From contig CAVVGE010000004.1 of assembly GCA_963747735.1 (NCBI GenBank), forward strand, positions 186,001-250,000: a DNA stretch of 64,000 nt. The letters are read 5' to 3'. Below, piece after piece: positions 27,086 to 37,132 of this stretch; the stretch's first letter is position 1; each line of letters starts with the position of its first letter. A program made the translations under genes and the position numbers. The notes beneath the pieces were generated by a model. It made no database searches, had not been told where the DNA came from, and worked only from the letters and a program-made list of their open reading frames with translations. This stretch comes from AP-15 sp963747735. Its GTDB lineage: Bacteria; Pseudomonadota; Alphaproteobacteria; ATCC43930; CGMCC-115725.

Positions 27086-27555
27086 TCGGGCGGCTCGGGA
27101 GCCTTTGGGACAAGGCGCGGTTGTGGCGCCGTCTCGCCGCCATTCTTGCTGTATTGGTGTCGGCGCTCTTTGTGGCGGCGCTGGTGGCGCGGCCGGCCCC
27201 CGATTTTTCGGCGTTGCGGGTCGTCGCGGTGGTCCAGGACGAGGCGCATCGGCCGGCCTGGGCGATCCGGCTCGCGCCGGCGGCGCACCAGATCGCCGCT
27301 GACGCGCTGCGGCCCGAGCCGGTTCCGGACGGCCGAGCCTATCAGCTCTGGCTGGCGGTCGCCGGAGAAGCAATGCCGCATCCGCTCGGCCTGTTGCCGC
27401 AGGCGGGCCGCAAGGTGATCCCGGTGACGCCGGAAAATGCGCGGCTGATGGCTGGTGCCGGTGAGCTCATGGTCACACTCGAACCAGTCGGCGGCTCGCC
27501 CCGGCAAGGGCCGACCGGCCCGGTAGAGTTCCGCGGCGCCTTCAACAATTCGTGA
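27082..27555 (+). CDS. RskA-type anti-sigma C-terminal domain protein, lacks N-terminal zinc domain
   Basis: The 157-residue protein has one transmembrane helix (AAILAVLVSALFVAALVA) and then a domain like the extracytoplasmic part of RskA-type anti-sigma factors: DGRAYQLWLAVAGEAMPHPLGLL and the closing LEPVGGSPRQGPTGPV. Complete anti-sigma factors have about 90 extra N-terminal residues that bind the sigma factor; those are missing, and no sigma gene is adjacent. It starts with TTG, overlapping a 28-residue membrane frame. It may be a truncated remnant or a protein using the domain for another purpose. Confidence 0.7.
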   Translation: MIGRLGSLWDKARLWRRLAAILAVLVSALFVAALVARPAPDFSALRVVAVVQDEAHRPAWAIRLAPAAHQIAADALRPEPVPDGRAYQLWLAVAGEAMPHPLGLLPQAGRKVIPVTPENARLMAGAGELMVTLEPVGGSPRQGPTGPVEFRGAFNNS

Positions 27556-27711
27556 ACTTTTCGGGAAGACTCTGCGCCAACCCAGGCACCCCCTTGCGCG
27601 GCGCGATGGCGCCGCAAATCTTCAACGGCAATATCGGATCGACCGGCCGCGGCCATCGGGTGCATAGTGGCAAGGCCACGCTCGGGGTTGTGAGAGAGGG
27701 GGACGGGTTTG

Positions 27712-29775
27712 ATGGTGCCGGCGGGCTCGATCGACGAGGTTTGCGTCAACACGATCCGTACCCTGTGCATCGACGCGGTGCAACAGGCCAATTCCGGGCA
27801 TCCCGGCACGCCGATGGCGATGGCGCCGGTGGTCTACACGCTGTGGCAGGAATTTCTGCGGTTTGACCCGGCCGACCCGATCTGGCCCAACCGTGACCGC
27901 TTTGTGCTGTCGTCCGGCCATGCCTCGACCCTGCTCTACGCATTGCTGCACCTGACCGGCGTCACCTCGGTCGACGAGAAGTACGAGCGTCTCGGCACGC
28001 CCGCGGTCTCGCTCGACGATCTGAAGCATTTTCGCCAGCTCGGCAGCAAATGCCCGGGCCACCCCGAATACCACCTGACCTCCGGGGTCGAGACCACGAC
28101 CGGCCCGCTCGGCCAGGGCATCGCGACCAGCGTCGGCATGGCGATCGCGGCCTTGTGGCAGGCGCGGCATTTCAACCGGCCGGGCTTCGAGCTGTTCGAT
28201 CATCATGTCTTCGCGCTGTGCGGCGACGGCTGCATGATGGAGGGGGTGGGCAGTGAAGCCGCCTCGCTCGCCGGGCATCTGAAGCTCGGCAACCTGACCT
28301 GGATCTACGACAGCAACCACATCACGATCGAAGGGCATACGGCACTCGCTTTTAGCGAAGATGTCGCCGCGCGTTTTTTGGGCTATGGCTGGCAGGTGTT
28401 GCGGGTCAGCGACGCCAACGACCGCGACCGCATCGCCGACGCGCTCGCCGACGCCAAGCGCACGACCGACCGGCCGACCTTGATCATCGTCGAAAGCCAT
28501 ATCGGCTATGGCGCGCCGCACAAGCAGGACACCTCGGCCGCGCATGGCGAGCCCTTGGGCGAAGACGAGGTCAAGCTGGCCAAACGCCGGTACGGCTGGC
28601 CCGAGGACGCGAAATTTCTGGTGCCGGACGGGGTCCGCGAGCATTTCGCCGGCAATTTCGGTGCGCGCGGCAAAAAGCTGCGAACGGAATGGCTCGACCT
28701 CTTCGGCCGCTACCGCGCGCGATATCCCGATCTCGCCGACGCCTGCGAGCGCATGCAGCGGCGCGATCTGCCCGAAGGCTGGGACCGCGACATCCCCTCC
28801 TTTCCAGCCGACCCGAAAGGCATCGCCAGCCGCGATTCCTCGGCCCAGGTGCTGAACGCGATCGCGCCCCGATTGCCGTGGCTTTTGGGCGGTGCCGCCG
28901 ATTTGGCACCCTCGACCAAGACCCGGCTCACCTTTGCCGATGCCGGCGATTTCGAGGCCGGCGACTACGCGGCTCGCAATCTTCATTTCGGCATCCGCGA
29001 GCATGCGATGGGCTCGATCTGCAACGGGCTCGCCCTCTCCAAATTGCGCCCCTATGGCTCGGGCTTTCTGATCTTTTCCGACTACATGAAGGCGCCGATC
29101 CGGCTCAGCGCCTTGATGGAATTGCCGGTCGTCTATGTTTTCACCCATGATTCGATCGGGGTCGGCGAGGACGGCCCGACCCACCAGCCGGTCGAGCAGC
29201 TGGTGGGCTTGCGCGGCATCCCGGGCCTGATTGTGCTGCGCCCGGCCGATGCCAACGAAGTGGTCGAGGCTTGGCGTCTCGCTCTCGGCCATAAGCACCA
29301 GCCGGTCTGCCTGATCCTGAGCCGGCAGGCGCTGCCGACCCTCGACCGCGCCCGCTATGCCGCGGCGAGCGGTCTTGCGCGCGGCGCCTATGTGTTGGCC
29401 GACGCCGGCGGCAAGGCCCCGGATGTGATCCTGATGGCGACCGGGAGCGAGGTGGCGCTCTGCGTCGAGGTCTACGAGAAGCTTGCCGCAGAGGGGGTCG
29501 CCGCACGGGTCGTCAGCATGCCGTCCTGGGAATTGTTCGAGCAGCAGGACGAGGCTTATCGCGCGCAAGTCTTGCCGCCCGCGGTCACCCGCCGCGTCGC
29601 GGTCGAGCAGGCCTCGACGCTCGGCTGGGAGCGCTATACCGGCTTGCGCGGCACGATCATCGGCATGAGGACCTTCGGCGCCTCGGCACCGTTAAAGGAA
29701 TTGCTCGTCAAGTTCGGCTTTACCCCGGAACACGTCTACGACGCTGCCAAGCAGCAGCTCGCCCGCAAGGAGTAA
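27712..29775 (+). CDS. tkt: Transketolase
   Basis: Transketolase moves two-carbon units between sugar phosphates in the non-oxidative pentose phosphate pathway, using thiamine diphosphate and Mg. The 687-residue protein has the expected length. Visible are NSGHPGTPMAMAP, SSGHAS, GPLGQGI, the cofactor motif GDGCMMEGVGSEAASLAGH with NHITIEG, RNLHFGIREHAMGSICNG and THDSIGVGEDGPTHQPVEQ. The ATG at 27712 is used; a TTG lies one codon earlier. It heads the sugar-phosphate cluster tkt, tal-pgi, gnd, zwf, rpe, pgl, rpiA. Confidence 0.96.
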   Translation: MVPAGSIDEVCVNTIRTLCIDAVQQANSGHPGTPMAMAPVVYTLWQEFLRFDPADPIWPNRDRFVLSSGHASTLLYALLHLTGVTSVDEKYERLGTPAVSLDDLKHFRQLGSKCPGHPEYHLTSGVETTTGPLGQGIATSVGMAIAALWQARHFNRPGFELFDHHVFALCGDGCMMEGVGSEAASLAGHLKLGNLTWIYDSNHITIEGHTALAFSEDVAARFLGYGWQVLRVSDANDRDRIADALADAKRTTDRPTLIIVESHIGYGAPHKQDTSAAHGEPLGEDEVKLAKRRYGWPEDAKFLVPDGVREHFAGNFGARGKKLRTEWLDLFGRYRARYPDLADACERMQRRDLPEGWDRDIPSFPADPKGIASRDSSAQVLNAIAPRLPWLLGGAADLAPSTKTRLTFADAGDFEAGDYAARNLHFGIREHAMGSICNGLALSKLRPYGSGFLIFSDYMKAPIRLSALMELPVVYVFTHDSIGVGEDGPTHQPVEQLVGLRGIPGLIVLRPADANEVVEAWRLALGHKHQPVCLILSRQALPTLDRARYAAASGLARGAYVLADAGGKAPDVILMATGSEVALCVEVYEKLAAEGVAARVVSMPSWELFEQQDEAYRAQVLPPAVTRRVAVEQASTLGWERYTGLRGTIIGMRTFGASAPLKELLVKFGFTPEHVYDAAKQQLARKE

Positions 29776-29780
29776 CGGCA

Positions 29781-32628
29781 ATGCCCAATCCGCTGAGGAC
29801 GCTCAATGAATACGGGCAGTCGGTATGGCTCGACTTTGTCAGCCGCGACCTGTTGAAGAGCGGCGGGCTCACCAGGCTGATCGCCGAGGACGGGTTGCGC
29901 GGCGTCACCTCGAACCCGTCGATCTTTGAAAAGGCGATCGGCCATGGCGACGATTACGACGCCCAGATCGCCCAATTGCAGGGCTCGGGCGATCTCGATC
30001 CCGGCGCCTTGTTCGAGCGGCTCGCGGTCACCGACATCCAGAACGGCGCCGACGCGCTGCGCCCGGTCTATCACCAGACGCAAGGGCGCGACGGCTATAT
30101 CTCGATCGAGGTCTCGCCCTATCTGGCGATGGATACCGGCCGCACGGTCGAGGAGGCGCGGCGGCTGTGGCACGAGGTCGGCCGCGAAAACCTGATGGTC
30201 AAGATCCCGGCGACCAAGGCCGGGCTGCCGGCGATCCGGGCGATGATCGCCGAGGGCGTCAACATCAACATCACTTTGCTGTTCTCGCAGCAGGTCTATG
30301 CCGAGGTCGCCGAGGCGTATCTCTCGGGGCTCGAAACCTTGGTCGCCAAGGGCGGCGACCCGCACCGTGTGGCGAGTGTGGCGAGCTTTTTTGTCAGCCG
30401 CATCGACACCCTGGTGGACGAAGCGCTCGACCAGAAGATCGCCGCCGCCGGCCCCGCCGACAAGCCGCGGCTCGACGCCTTGAAAGGCAAGGTCGCGATC
30501 GCCAACGCCAGGCTCGCCTACGCGCTCTACCAGAAGCTCTTCTCGGGCGAGCGCTGGCAGCGGCTGGCGCAAAAAGGCGCCCAGACCCAGCGGCTCCTCT
30601 GGGCCAGCACCGGCACCAAGAACAAGGCCTACAGCGATGTCCTCTATGTCGAGGAGCTGATCGGCGCCGACACGGTCAGCACGATCCCGCCGGCGACGAT
30701 GGACGCGTTCCGCGACCACGGCCGGCCGCGCGCCAGCCTCGCCGAGGATGTCGAGGGCGCGCGGGCGGTGATGGACGCCTTGCCGCCGCTCGGGATTTCG
30801 ATCGATGCAGCAACCTCAAAGCTCGTCGATGACGGGGTGCGGCTTTTCGCCGACGCCGCCGACCACCTCTATGCCGCGGTGCAGAGCAAGCGCCGCACCG
30901 TGCTCGGCGGCAAGCTCAACCGGATGAGCATAAAATTGCCCGACGCGCTCGCGAAAGAGCACCAGGCGGCGCTCGAAGACTGGCGCAAGGAAGGCAAGGT
31001 GCGCCGCCTCTGGGACGGCGACGCGTCCTTATGGACCGAGAACGACGAGAGCCAGTGGCTCGGCTGGCTCGGGGTCGTCGATCAGGGGATCAAGGCGGCC
31101 GACCATCTGCGCGCCTTTGCCGACGGCATCAAGCGCGACGGCATCAAGGACGTGCTGCTGCTCGGCATGGGCGGGTCGAGCCTCGGCCCCGAGGTGTTCG
31201 GCGTCACCTTTGGCGCCAAGCCCGGCTCCCCCAATCTGCATGTGCTCAATTCGACCGACCCGGCGCAAATCCGGCATTTCGAGGGTCTCGTCGATCCGGC
31301 GCGCACGCTCTTTCTGGTGTCGAGCAAATCGGGCAGCACGCTCGAGCCCAACATCTTCAAGCAGTATTTCTACGAGGCCGCCAAAAAGGCGGTCGGCCCG
31401 GCCGAAGCTGCCAAACGCTTTGTCGCGATTACCGACGCCGGCTCGTCGCTCGAAAAGCTGGCGCGCAACGAGGGCTTCCGCTGCGTCTTTCACGGCCTGC
31501 CGAGCATCGGCGGGCGCTATTCGGTGCTGTCCAATTTCGGCATGGTGCCGGCCGCGGCGACCGGCATCGACGCACGCGCCTTTCTCGAAAGCACCGCCGA
31601 GATGGTGCGCTCCTGCGCGGCGAGCGCGCCGCCCGTCGAAAACCCCGGCGTCATCCTCGGCGCGGTCTTGGGGGTGTGCCAGCGTCACGGCCGCGACAAG
31701 GCGACCATCCTCGCCTCGCCCGGCATCGCCGATTTCGGCGCCTGGCTCGAGCAATTGCTCGCCGAATCCACCGGCAAAATCGGCAAGGGCATCGTCCCGG
31801 TCGATGCCGAGCCGATCGGGCCGCCCACGTGTCTACGGCAACGACCGGGTCTTTGCCTATCTGCGGCTCGCCGCCGACCCCGACGAGGAGCAGGACAAGG
31901 CCGTCGCGGCGCTCGAAGCGGCCGGGCATCCTGTCGTGCGGATCGTCGTTTCCGACACGATGCAGCTCGGCCAGGAATTCTTCCGCTGGGAGATGGCGAC
32001 CGCAGTCGCCGGCTCGATCATCGGCATCAACCCGTTCGACCAGCCCGATGTCGAGGCGAGCAAGGTCAAGACCCGCGACCTGACCACCGAATATGAAAAG
32101 GCCGGGGCCTTGCCCGCGGAGCAGCCATTCTTTGAGGGCGACGGGTTTGCACTTTATGCCGATCCACGCAACGAGGCAGCGCTAAAGCCGCAATCGACGA
32201 GCTTCGCCGCGGCGTTGAAGGCGCAGCTCGGCCGGGTCGGCGCCGGCGATTATGTGGCGCTCCTCGCCTATATCGAGCGCAACCCCAGCCATATCGAGAC
32301 GATGCAGCGGCTGCGCCTGGCGATCCGCGACCGGCTTAAAAGCGCGACCTGCCTCGGCTTTGGCCCGCGCTTTCTGCATTCGACCGGGCAAGCCTATAAG
32401 GGCGGCCCGAACAGCGGTGTGTTCTTGCAGATCACCTGCGACGACGCCCAGGATTTGCCGGTGCCGGGCCAGAAATACACCTTCGGCATTGTCAAGGCGG
32501 CGCAGGCGCGCGGCGATTTCGAGGTGCTCGCCGAGCGCGGCCGGCGCGCGCTTCGCGTCCACCTCAAAGGCAATCTCGATGCCGGCCTCGCCGCCTTCGG
32601 CCGCGCCGTCGGAGAGGCGCTGCGCTAG
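29781..32628 (+). CDS. tal-pgi: Fused transaldolase / glucose-6-phosphate isomerase, one frameshift
   Basis: The first 360 residues are a transaldolase (SNPSIFEKAI, Schiff-base Lys in NLMVKIPATKAG, TLLFSQQVY), joined to a glucose-6-phosphate isomerase (LLGMGGSSLGPEVF, SKSGSTLEPN, NFGMVPAAA). A single-base shift near 31824-31830 breaks the frame: before it the protein reads VDAEPIGPP, after it VYGNDRVFAYLRLA continues to the stop at 32628. As written, the protein would end at 32096 in nonsense sequence. Both active sites lie mostly before the shift, but the last 260 residues of the isomerase depend on it. Such fusions are known in acetic acid bacteria and some other groups. Because the gene is metabolically central, a sequencing error is quite possible. 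Confidence 0.88.
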
Positions 32629-32713
32629 TTGGCGGACATGGTCGAATGCAGCTTCCACCGGCCTCTAACATCGACCGAAGATCAAGCTGGAGTGATAAGC
32701 TCACGGATACCGG

Positions 32714-32838
32714 GTCATTCCGGGGCGCGGGCTGGCCCGCGAGCCCGGAACTGAAGCACACCGGGCATTCGACAATTTTGCCGGGCAACGGTCGTTCATA
32801 GCGTTCCGGGCGTGCCCCTATGGGCATCCCGGAATGAC
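32714..32838. repeat. 125-bp palindromic intergenic repeat (copy 2)
   Basis: It fills most of the 324-bp gap between tal-pgi and gnd, which holds no gene. It starts with GTCATTCCGG and ends with CCGGAATGAC, and shares inner arms (GCGAGCCCGGAAC, GTTCCGGGC) with the copy at 5851-5973. The outer tips are perfect inverted repeats. Confidence 0.8.
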
Positions 32839-32952
32839 GCGCGTTCTGTAAGGCAATCTTTGCACATGGTCGTGCGCGCGAAGCAACGGGGCGGCATTCA
32901 TCGGGTTCTGTCAAACAACGGATCGTCGCTACGGCGATAGCGGAGGGTTCAC

Positions 32953-33942
32953 ATGCAACTCGGAATGATCGGCCTCGGCCGGATGGGCGGCAACATCGTG
33001 CGGCGGCTGATGAAAAACGGCCATAGCTGCGTCGTTTATGACAAGAGCACCGACACGGTGCGCGAATTGGCCGGCGAGGGCGCCAAGCCCAGCCGCGACC
33101 TCGCTGACTTTGTGCATCAGCTGGCAGCACCCCGGGCGGTCTGGGTCATGCTGCCGGCCGGCAAGATCACCGACGAGACGGTCGACGATCTCAACGGTCT
33201 GCTGTCGTCGGGCGACATCGTCATCGACGGCGGCAACTCGTTTTATCACGACGATATCCGCCATGCCGAATTGCTGAAGCCCAAGGGCATCCGCTTTGTC
33301 GATGTCGGCACCAGCGGCGGGGTCTGGGGCTTCGAGCGCGGCTATTGCATGATGATCGGCGGCGACAAGGAGGTGGTCGACCATCTCGACCCGATCTTCA
33401 AGACGCTCGCCCCCGGCCGCGGCAATATCGACCGCACACCCGGCCGCGAGCACCGCAACCCGCGTGCCGAGGAAGGCTATCTCCATTGCGGGCCCGTCGG
33501 CGCCGGGCATTTTGTCAAGATGGTGCATAACGGCATCGAGTACGGCGTCATGCAGGCTTATGCCGAGGGCTTCGACATTTTGCGCAACGTCAGCTCGCCG
33601 GCGGTCCCGGAAAACCGGCGCTATAGCCTCGAATTGCCCGACATCGCCGAGGTGTGGCGGCGCGGCAGCGTGATCTCGTCATGGCTCCTCGACCTGACCG
33701 CGATCGCGCTGGCCCAGGACGCCGAGCTTTCCGAATTCACCGGCGAGGTCGCCGATTCCGGCGAGGGCCGCTGGACCATCCAAGCCGCGATCGAGGAAGC
33801 GGTCCCGGCCGAGGTCTTGTCGTCGGCGCTCTACACCCGCTTCCGCTCGCGCCAGGCCCATACCTTCGCCGAGCGCATCCTGTCGGCGATGCGCCACGAG
33901 TTCGGCGGCCACCAGGAGCCGGGCACGATGGTCGGGGGCTGA
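32953..33942 (+). CDS. gnd: 6-phosphogluconate dehydrogenase, short decarboxylating type
   Basis: The enzyme oxidises and decarboxylates 6-phosphogluconate to ribulose 5-phosphate. With 329 residues it belongs to the short (YqeC/GndA-like) type, not the 470-residue one. The nucleotide site is GLGRMGGN (residues 7-14), with WVMLPAGKITDE, IDGGNSFYHDD, DVGTSGGVWG, and the catalytic Lys/Asn region GAGHFVKMVHNGIEYG. GGAGG lies 7 bp before the ATG. It sits directly before zwf (3 bp), so the two oxidative steps are coupled. Confidence 0.95.
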   Translation: MQLGMIGLGRMGGNIVRRLMKNGHSCVVYDKSTDTVRELAGEGAKPSRDLADFVHQLAAPRAVWVMLPAGKITDETVDDLNGLLSSGDIVIDGGNSFYHDDIRHAELLKPKGIRFVDVGTSGGVWGFERGYCMMIGGDKEVVDHLDPIFKTLAPGRGNIDRTPGREHRNPRAEEGYLHCGPVGAGHFVKMVHNGIEYGVMQAYAEGFDILRNVSSPAVPENRRYSLELPDIAEVWRRGSVISSWLLDLTAIALAQDAELSEFTGEVADSGEGRWTIQAAIEEAVPAEVLSSALYTRFRSRQAHTFAERILSAMRHEFGGHQEPGTMVGG

Positions 33943-33945
33943 GCC

Positions 33946-35508
33946 ATGGACGCGCGGCCCGGCGGCGAGACGGCGGCCCCGGCGCAGCGGGCGCAAAAAG
34001 CGCCGCCCTGCGCGATCGTCATTTTCGGCGCCGGCGGCGATTTGACCAAGCGCCTCCTGATGCCGGCCATCTACAACCTCGCCAAGGCGAAGCTGCTGCC
34101 GGACAATTTCGCGCTGATCGCCGCCGACCGCACGCCAAAGCCGGCCGAAGCGTTTCGCGACTATCTGGCGGAGGGGGTCAGGAGCTTTATCTCCGACACC
34201 GCCTCGGGCGGCGAGACCGAGCCGTTCGACGCGGCGGCGTGGGAGTTCGTCGCCAGCCGCATCACTCATTTCGCCGGCGATTTCACCACGCCCGAGACCT
34301 ATCACCGGCTGTCCGACCTGCTCGACCAGACGAAGGACAAGTCGCAGACCGGCGGCAATGTCGTGTTTTACCTCGCTGTCGCCGCCCAATTGTTCGGCAC
34401 CATCGTCGAGCAGCTCGGCACTGCCGGGCTCACTCAGGAAAAAGACGGCGCCTGGCGGCGCGTGGTCATCGAAAAGCCGTTCGGCAGCGACCTCGCTTCG
34501 GCCAAGGCATTGAACGCACGCATCCTTAAAGTCTTGGACGAGCCGCAGATCTTCCGCATGGATCATTTCCTCGGCAAGGAGACGGTCCAGAACATCATGG
34601 TATTGCGCTTTGCCAACGGCATCTTCGAGCCCCTGTGGAGCCGCGACCACATCGACCATGTCCAGATCACCGTGGCCGAAACCGTCGGGGTCGAGCGCCG
34701 CGCCAAATTTTACGAGGCGACCGGCGCCTTGCGCGACATGGTGCCGAACCACGTCTTCCAGCTCGTCAGCATGACCGCGATGGAGCCGCCGAACTCGTTC
34801 GACGCCGACGCGGTGCGCACCGAAAAGCACAAGGTGCTTGAAGCCATTCGTCCGCTCGACGGCGACGAGGTGCGCCGCGCCGCCGTGCGCGGGCAATATG
34901 GCGCCGGATCGATCGCCAGGGCGGCGGCCGCGGCCTATCGCAACGAGCCCGGCGTAGCGCCGGACAGCATGACCGAAACCTATATCGCGATGCAGCTCAG
35001 CATCGATAATTGGCGTTGGGCTGGCGTGCCGTTCTATCTGCGCACCGGCAAGCGGATGGCGCGGCGCACCACCGAGATCGCCATCCAGTTCAAGCAGGCG
35101 CCGTTCGCGCTGTTCCGCGATACCCCGGTCGACATTCTGACCCCGAACACGCTGATCTTGCAGATCCAGCCCGACGAGGGCGTCTCGCTGCAATTCGGCG
35201 CCAAGATCCCGGGGCCGGCGATCTCGCTCGGCGGGGTCAAGATGGATTTTCGCTACAAGGACTATTTCAACATCGAGCCGAGCACCGGCTACGAGACGCT
35301 GGTCTACGATTTCATGACCGGCGACGCGACCTTGTTCAACCGCGCCGATGGGGTCGAGGCCGGCTGGGAGGTGGTGCAGCCGATCCTCGATCTGTGGGGC
35401 AGCGATAAGGGGGTGCCGCTCGAAAGCTACGCCGCGGGCAGCGCCGGGCCGGAGGCGGCCGACAACCTGCTGTGGCGCAGCGGCCGGCAGTGGCGGCCGA
35501 TCTCGTGA
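33946..35508 (+). CDS. zwf: Glucose-6-phosphate 1-dehydrogenase
   Basis: Zwf makes 6-phosphogluconolactone and NAD(P)H from glucose 6-phosphate, the entry step of the oxidative branch. The 520-residue protein has IVIFGAGGDLTKRLLMPA (nucleotide fold, near residue 25), the catalytic signature RMDHFLGKETVQNIM (the usual form has Tyr where Phe is found), VIEKPFGSDL, and RTGKRMARRTTEIAIQFK. The first 20 residues are a weakly conserved Ala/Gly-rich extension. It follows gnd by 3 bp. Confidence 0.95.
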   Translation: MDARPGGETAAPAQRAQKAPPCAIVIFGAGGDLTKRLLMPAIYNLAKAKLLPDNFALIAADRTPKPAEAFRDYLAEGVRSFISDTASGGETEPFDAAAWEFVASRITHFAGDFTTPETYHRLSDLLDQTKDKSQTGGNVVFYLAVAAQLFGTIVEQLGTAGLTQEKDGAWRRVVIEKPFGSDLASAKALNARILKVLDEPQIFRMDHFLGKETVQNIMVLRFANGIFEPLWSRDHIDHVQITVAETVGVERRAKFYEATGALRDMVPNHVFQLVSMTAMEPPNSFDADAVRTEKHKVLEAIRPLDGDEVRRAAVRGQYGAGSIARAAAAAYRNEPGVAPDSMTETYIAMQLSIDNWRWAGVPFYLRTGKRMARRTTEIAIQFKQAPFALFRDTPVDILTPNTLILQIQPDEGVSLQFGAKIPGPAISLGGVKMDFRYKDYFNIEPSTGYETLVYDFMTGDATLFNRADGVEAGWEVVQPILDLWGSDKGVPLESYAAGSAGPEAADNLLWRSGRQWRPIS

Positions 35509-35545
35509 GCGCCTGTAAACGATTTCCCGTGACAACTTTCCTTCG

Positions 35546-35674
35546 TCGCTTTCCCGGCGGAAGCCGGGACCCATTTCTCCAACACTCGGAATGTATGTTA
35601 AATAGCAATGGCTTATAACCTATCGACGTCCGATGCCGCGGAAACGTGGACCCCGGCTTTCGCCGGGGAAGCGA
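35546..35674. repeat. 129-bp palindromic repeat between zwf and rpe
   Basis: TCGCTTTCCCGGCG at 35546-35559 is mirrored by CGCCGGGGAAGCGA at 35661-35674, with a more AT-rich centre. It is a different family from the GTCATTCC element but of nearly the same size. It fills the zwf-rpe gap, which holds no gene. Confidence 0.75.
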
Positions 35675-35720
35675 GTAAAACAGGCAGCGGCAGGATACAT
35701 TCACACGCTCTGAGGAGCCG

Positions 35721-36398
35721 ATGACCCGCCCCGTCATCGTCGCCCCGTCGATCCTGTCGGCCGATTTCGGCCGGCTCGCCGACGAGGTGCGCGCCGCCGA
35801 CGAGGCGGGTGCCGACTGGATTCATGTCGATGTCATGGACGGCCGGTTTGTGCCGAACATCACGATCGGGCCGGTCGTCGTCGAGGCGTTGCGCCGGGCG
35901 ACCAAAAAGCCGGTCGATGTGCATCTGATGATCGTCGAGCCCGAGCGCTATCTCGACGATTTCGCCAAGGCCGGCGCCGATCATCTCTTGGTGCATTGCG
36001 AGCCGGCGGCGACGATCCATCTGCACCGCACGCTCGCGCAGATCCGCGAGCTCGGCAAGGTTGCGGGCGTCGTGCTGAACCCGGCAACGCCGCTCGTCAT
36101 GATCGAGCATGTCTTGCATTTGTGTGGCGTCGTGCTGGTCATGACCGTCAATCCGGGCTTTGGCGGGCAAACGTTTCTGCCCGAGATGCTGGCGAAAATC
36201 CGCGCGCTGCGGCAGCTCTGCGACGAGCGCCAGCTCGACCCGGTGATCGAGGTCGATGGCGGTCTCTCCGGCAAAAATGCGTGGCAGGCCCTCGAGGCCG
36301 GGGCCAACGCGATCGTCGCCGGCACCGCCGTCTTTCACGCGCCGGACTATCAGGCTGCGATCGCTGCGATCCGCCATTCCGCGCCACCTCGATCGTAG
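35721..36398 (+). CDS. rpe: Ribulose-phosphate 3-epimerase
   Basis: Rpe interconverts ribulose 5-phosphate and xylulose 5-phosphate. The 225-residue TIM barrel has IVAPSILSADFGRL, the metal/catalytic residues in WIHVDVMDGRFVPN, VHLMIVEP, LVHCE, VLVMTVNPGFGGQTF and IEVDGGLSGKN. GAGGAG lies 5 bp before the ATG. It is followed by pgl after 8 bp, with the pgl ribosome-binding site (TAGGAG) overlapping the rpe stop. Confidence 0.96.
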   Translation: MTRPVIVAPSILSADFGRLADEVRAADEAGADWIHVDVMDGRFVPNITIGPVVVEALRRATKKPVDVHLMIVEPERYLDDFAKAGADHLLVHCEPAATIHLHRTLAQIRELGKVAGVVLNPATPLVMIEHVLHLCGVVLVMTVNPGFGGQTFLPEMLAKIRALRQLCDERQLDPVIEVDGGLSGKNAWQALEAGANAIVAGTAVFHAPDYQAAIAAIRHSAPPRS

Positions 36399-36406
36399 GA
36401 GCGCCC

Positions 36407-37132
36407 ATGCCGCAGACCCAAACCCGCATCGAAGCCGTGGCCGACGCCGAGGCGCTGGCGCAAGCGGCGGCGCGCTGGATCACCGGGCTCGCCGACACGC
36501 AAACCGGCCGGTTTTCGATCTGCCTCTCGGGCGGCTCGACCCCGCGCCGGCTCTATCGGCTGCTGGCGGCGGCACCCTATCGTGACGCCCTGCCCTGGGA
36601 CCGGGTCCATTGGTTCTGGGGTGACGAGCGCTGTGTGCCGTGGGACCATCCCGACAGCAATTATCGAATGGCGCGAGAGGCGATGCTGGCGCATTCGCCG
36701 GCACCGGCGCAGAACATCCATCCGATCGAGACGACGGGAACGCCGGCCGATGGCGCGCAAGCCTACGAGCGGACCTTGAAGGCTTATTACGGCGCCGACG
36801 CGCTCGATCCGGCGCGCCAGCTGTTCGACGTGATGCTGCTGGGCCTCGGCCCGGACGGCCACACCGCCTCGCTCTTTCCCGGCAACGATGTCCTCGACGA
36901 GAGGCGCCGCTGGGCCGCCGAGGTGATCGGCGCCCGAGAGGAAGCGCGCATCACGCTCACTTATCCGGTGCTCGAAAGCAGCCGGCATGCGGCGTTTCTG
37001 GTGGCGGGCGCCGACAAGCGCGAGATGCTGGCCCGCGCGCTCGCCGGCGACCGGGCCTTGCCGGCCGCGCGTTTCCACCCGGAGGGCGAGCTCGTCTGGT
37101 TCGCCGATCTGGCGGCGCGATCGGCCGCATGA
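36407..37132 (+). CDS. pgl: 6-phosphogluconolactonase
   Basis: Pgl hydrolyses 6-phosphogluconolactone, linking zwf to gnd. The 241-residue protein has the DevB/SOL family motifs: FSICLSGGSTPRRLYRLLA, WDRVHWFWGDERCVPWDHPDSN, LLGLGPDGHTASLFPGN and ITLTYPVL. The ATG at 36407 is chosen because the frame upstream runs through rpe. It overlaps rpiA by 4 bp (ATGA). Confidence 0.95.
   Translation: MPQTQTRIEAVADAEALAQAAARWITGLADTQTGRFSICLSGGSTPRRLYRLLAAAPYRDALPWDRVHWFWGDERCVPWDHPDSNYRMAREAMLAHSPAPAQNIHPIETTGTPADGAQAYERTLKAYYGADALDPARQLFDVMLLGLGPDGHTASLFPGNDVLDERRRWAAEVIGAREEARITLTYPVLESSRHAAFLVAGADKREMLARALAGDRALPAARFHPEGELVWFADLAARSAA

Noticed and set aside
33679..35574. 631-codon reverse-strand open frame opposite zwf
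   Set aside because: The zwf product on the forward strand is unmistakable; the reverse frame is rich in Arg, His and Asp as expected for antisense sequence.
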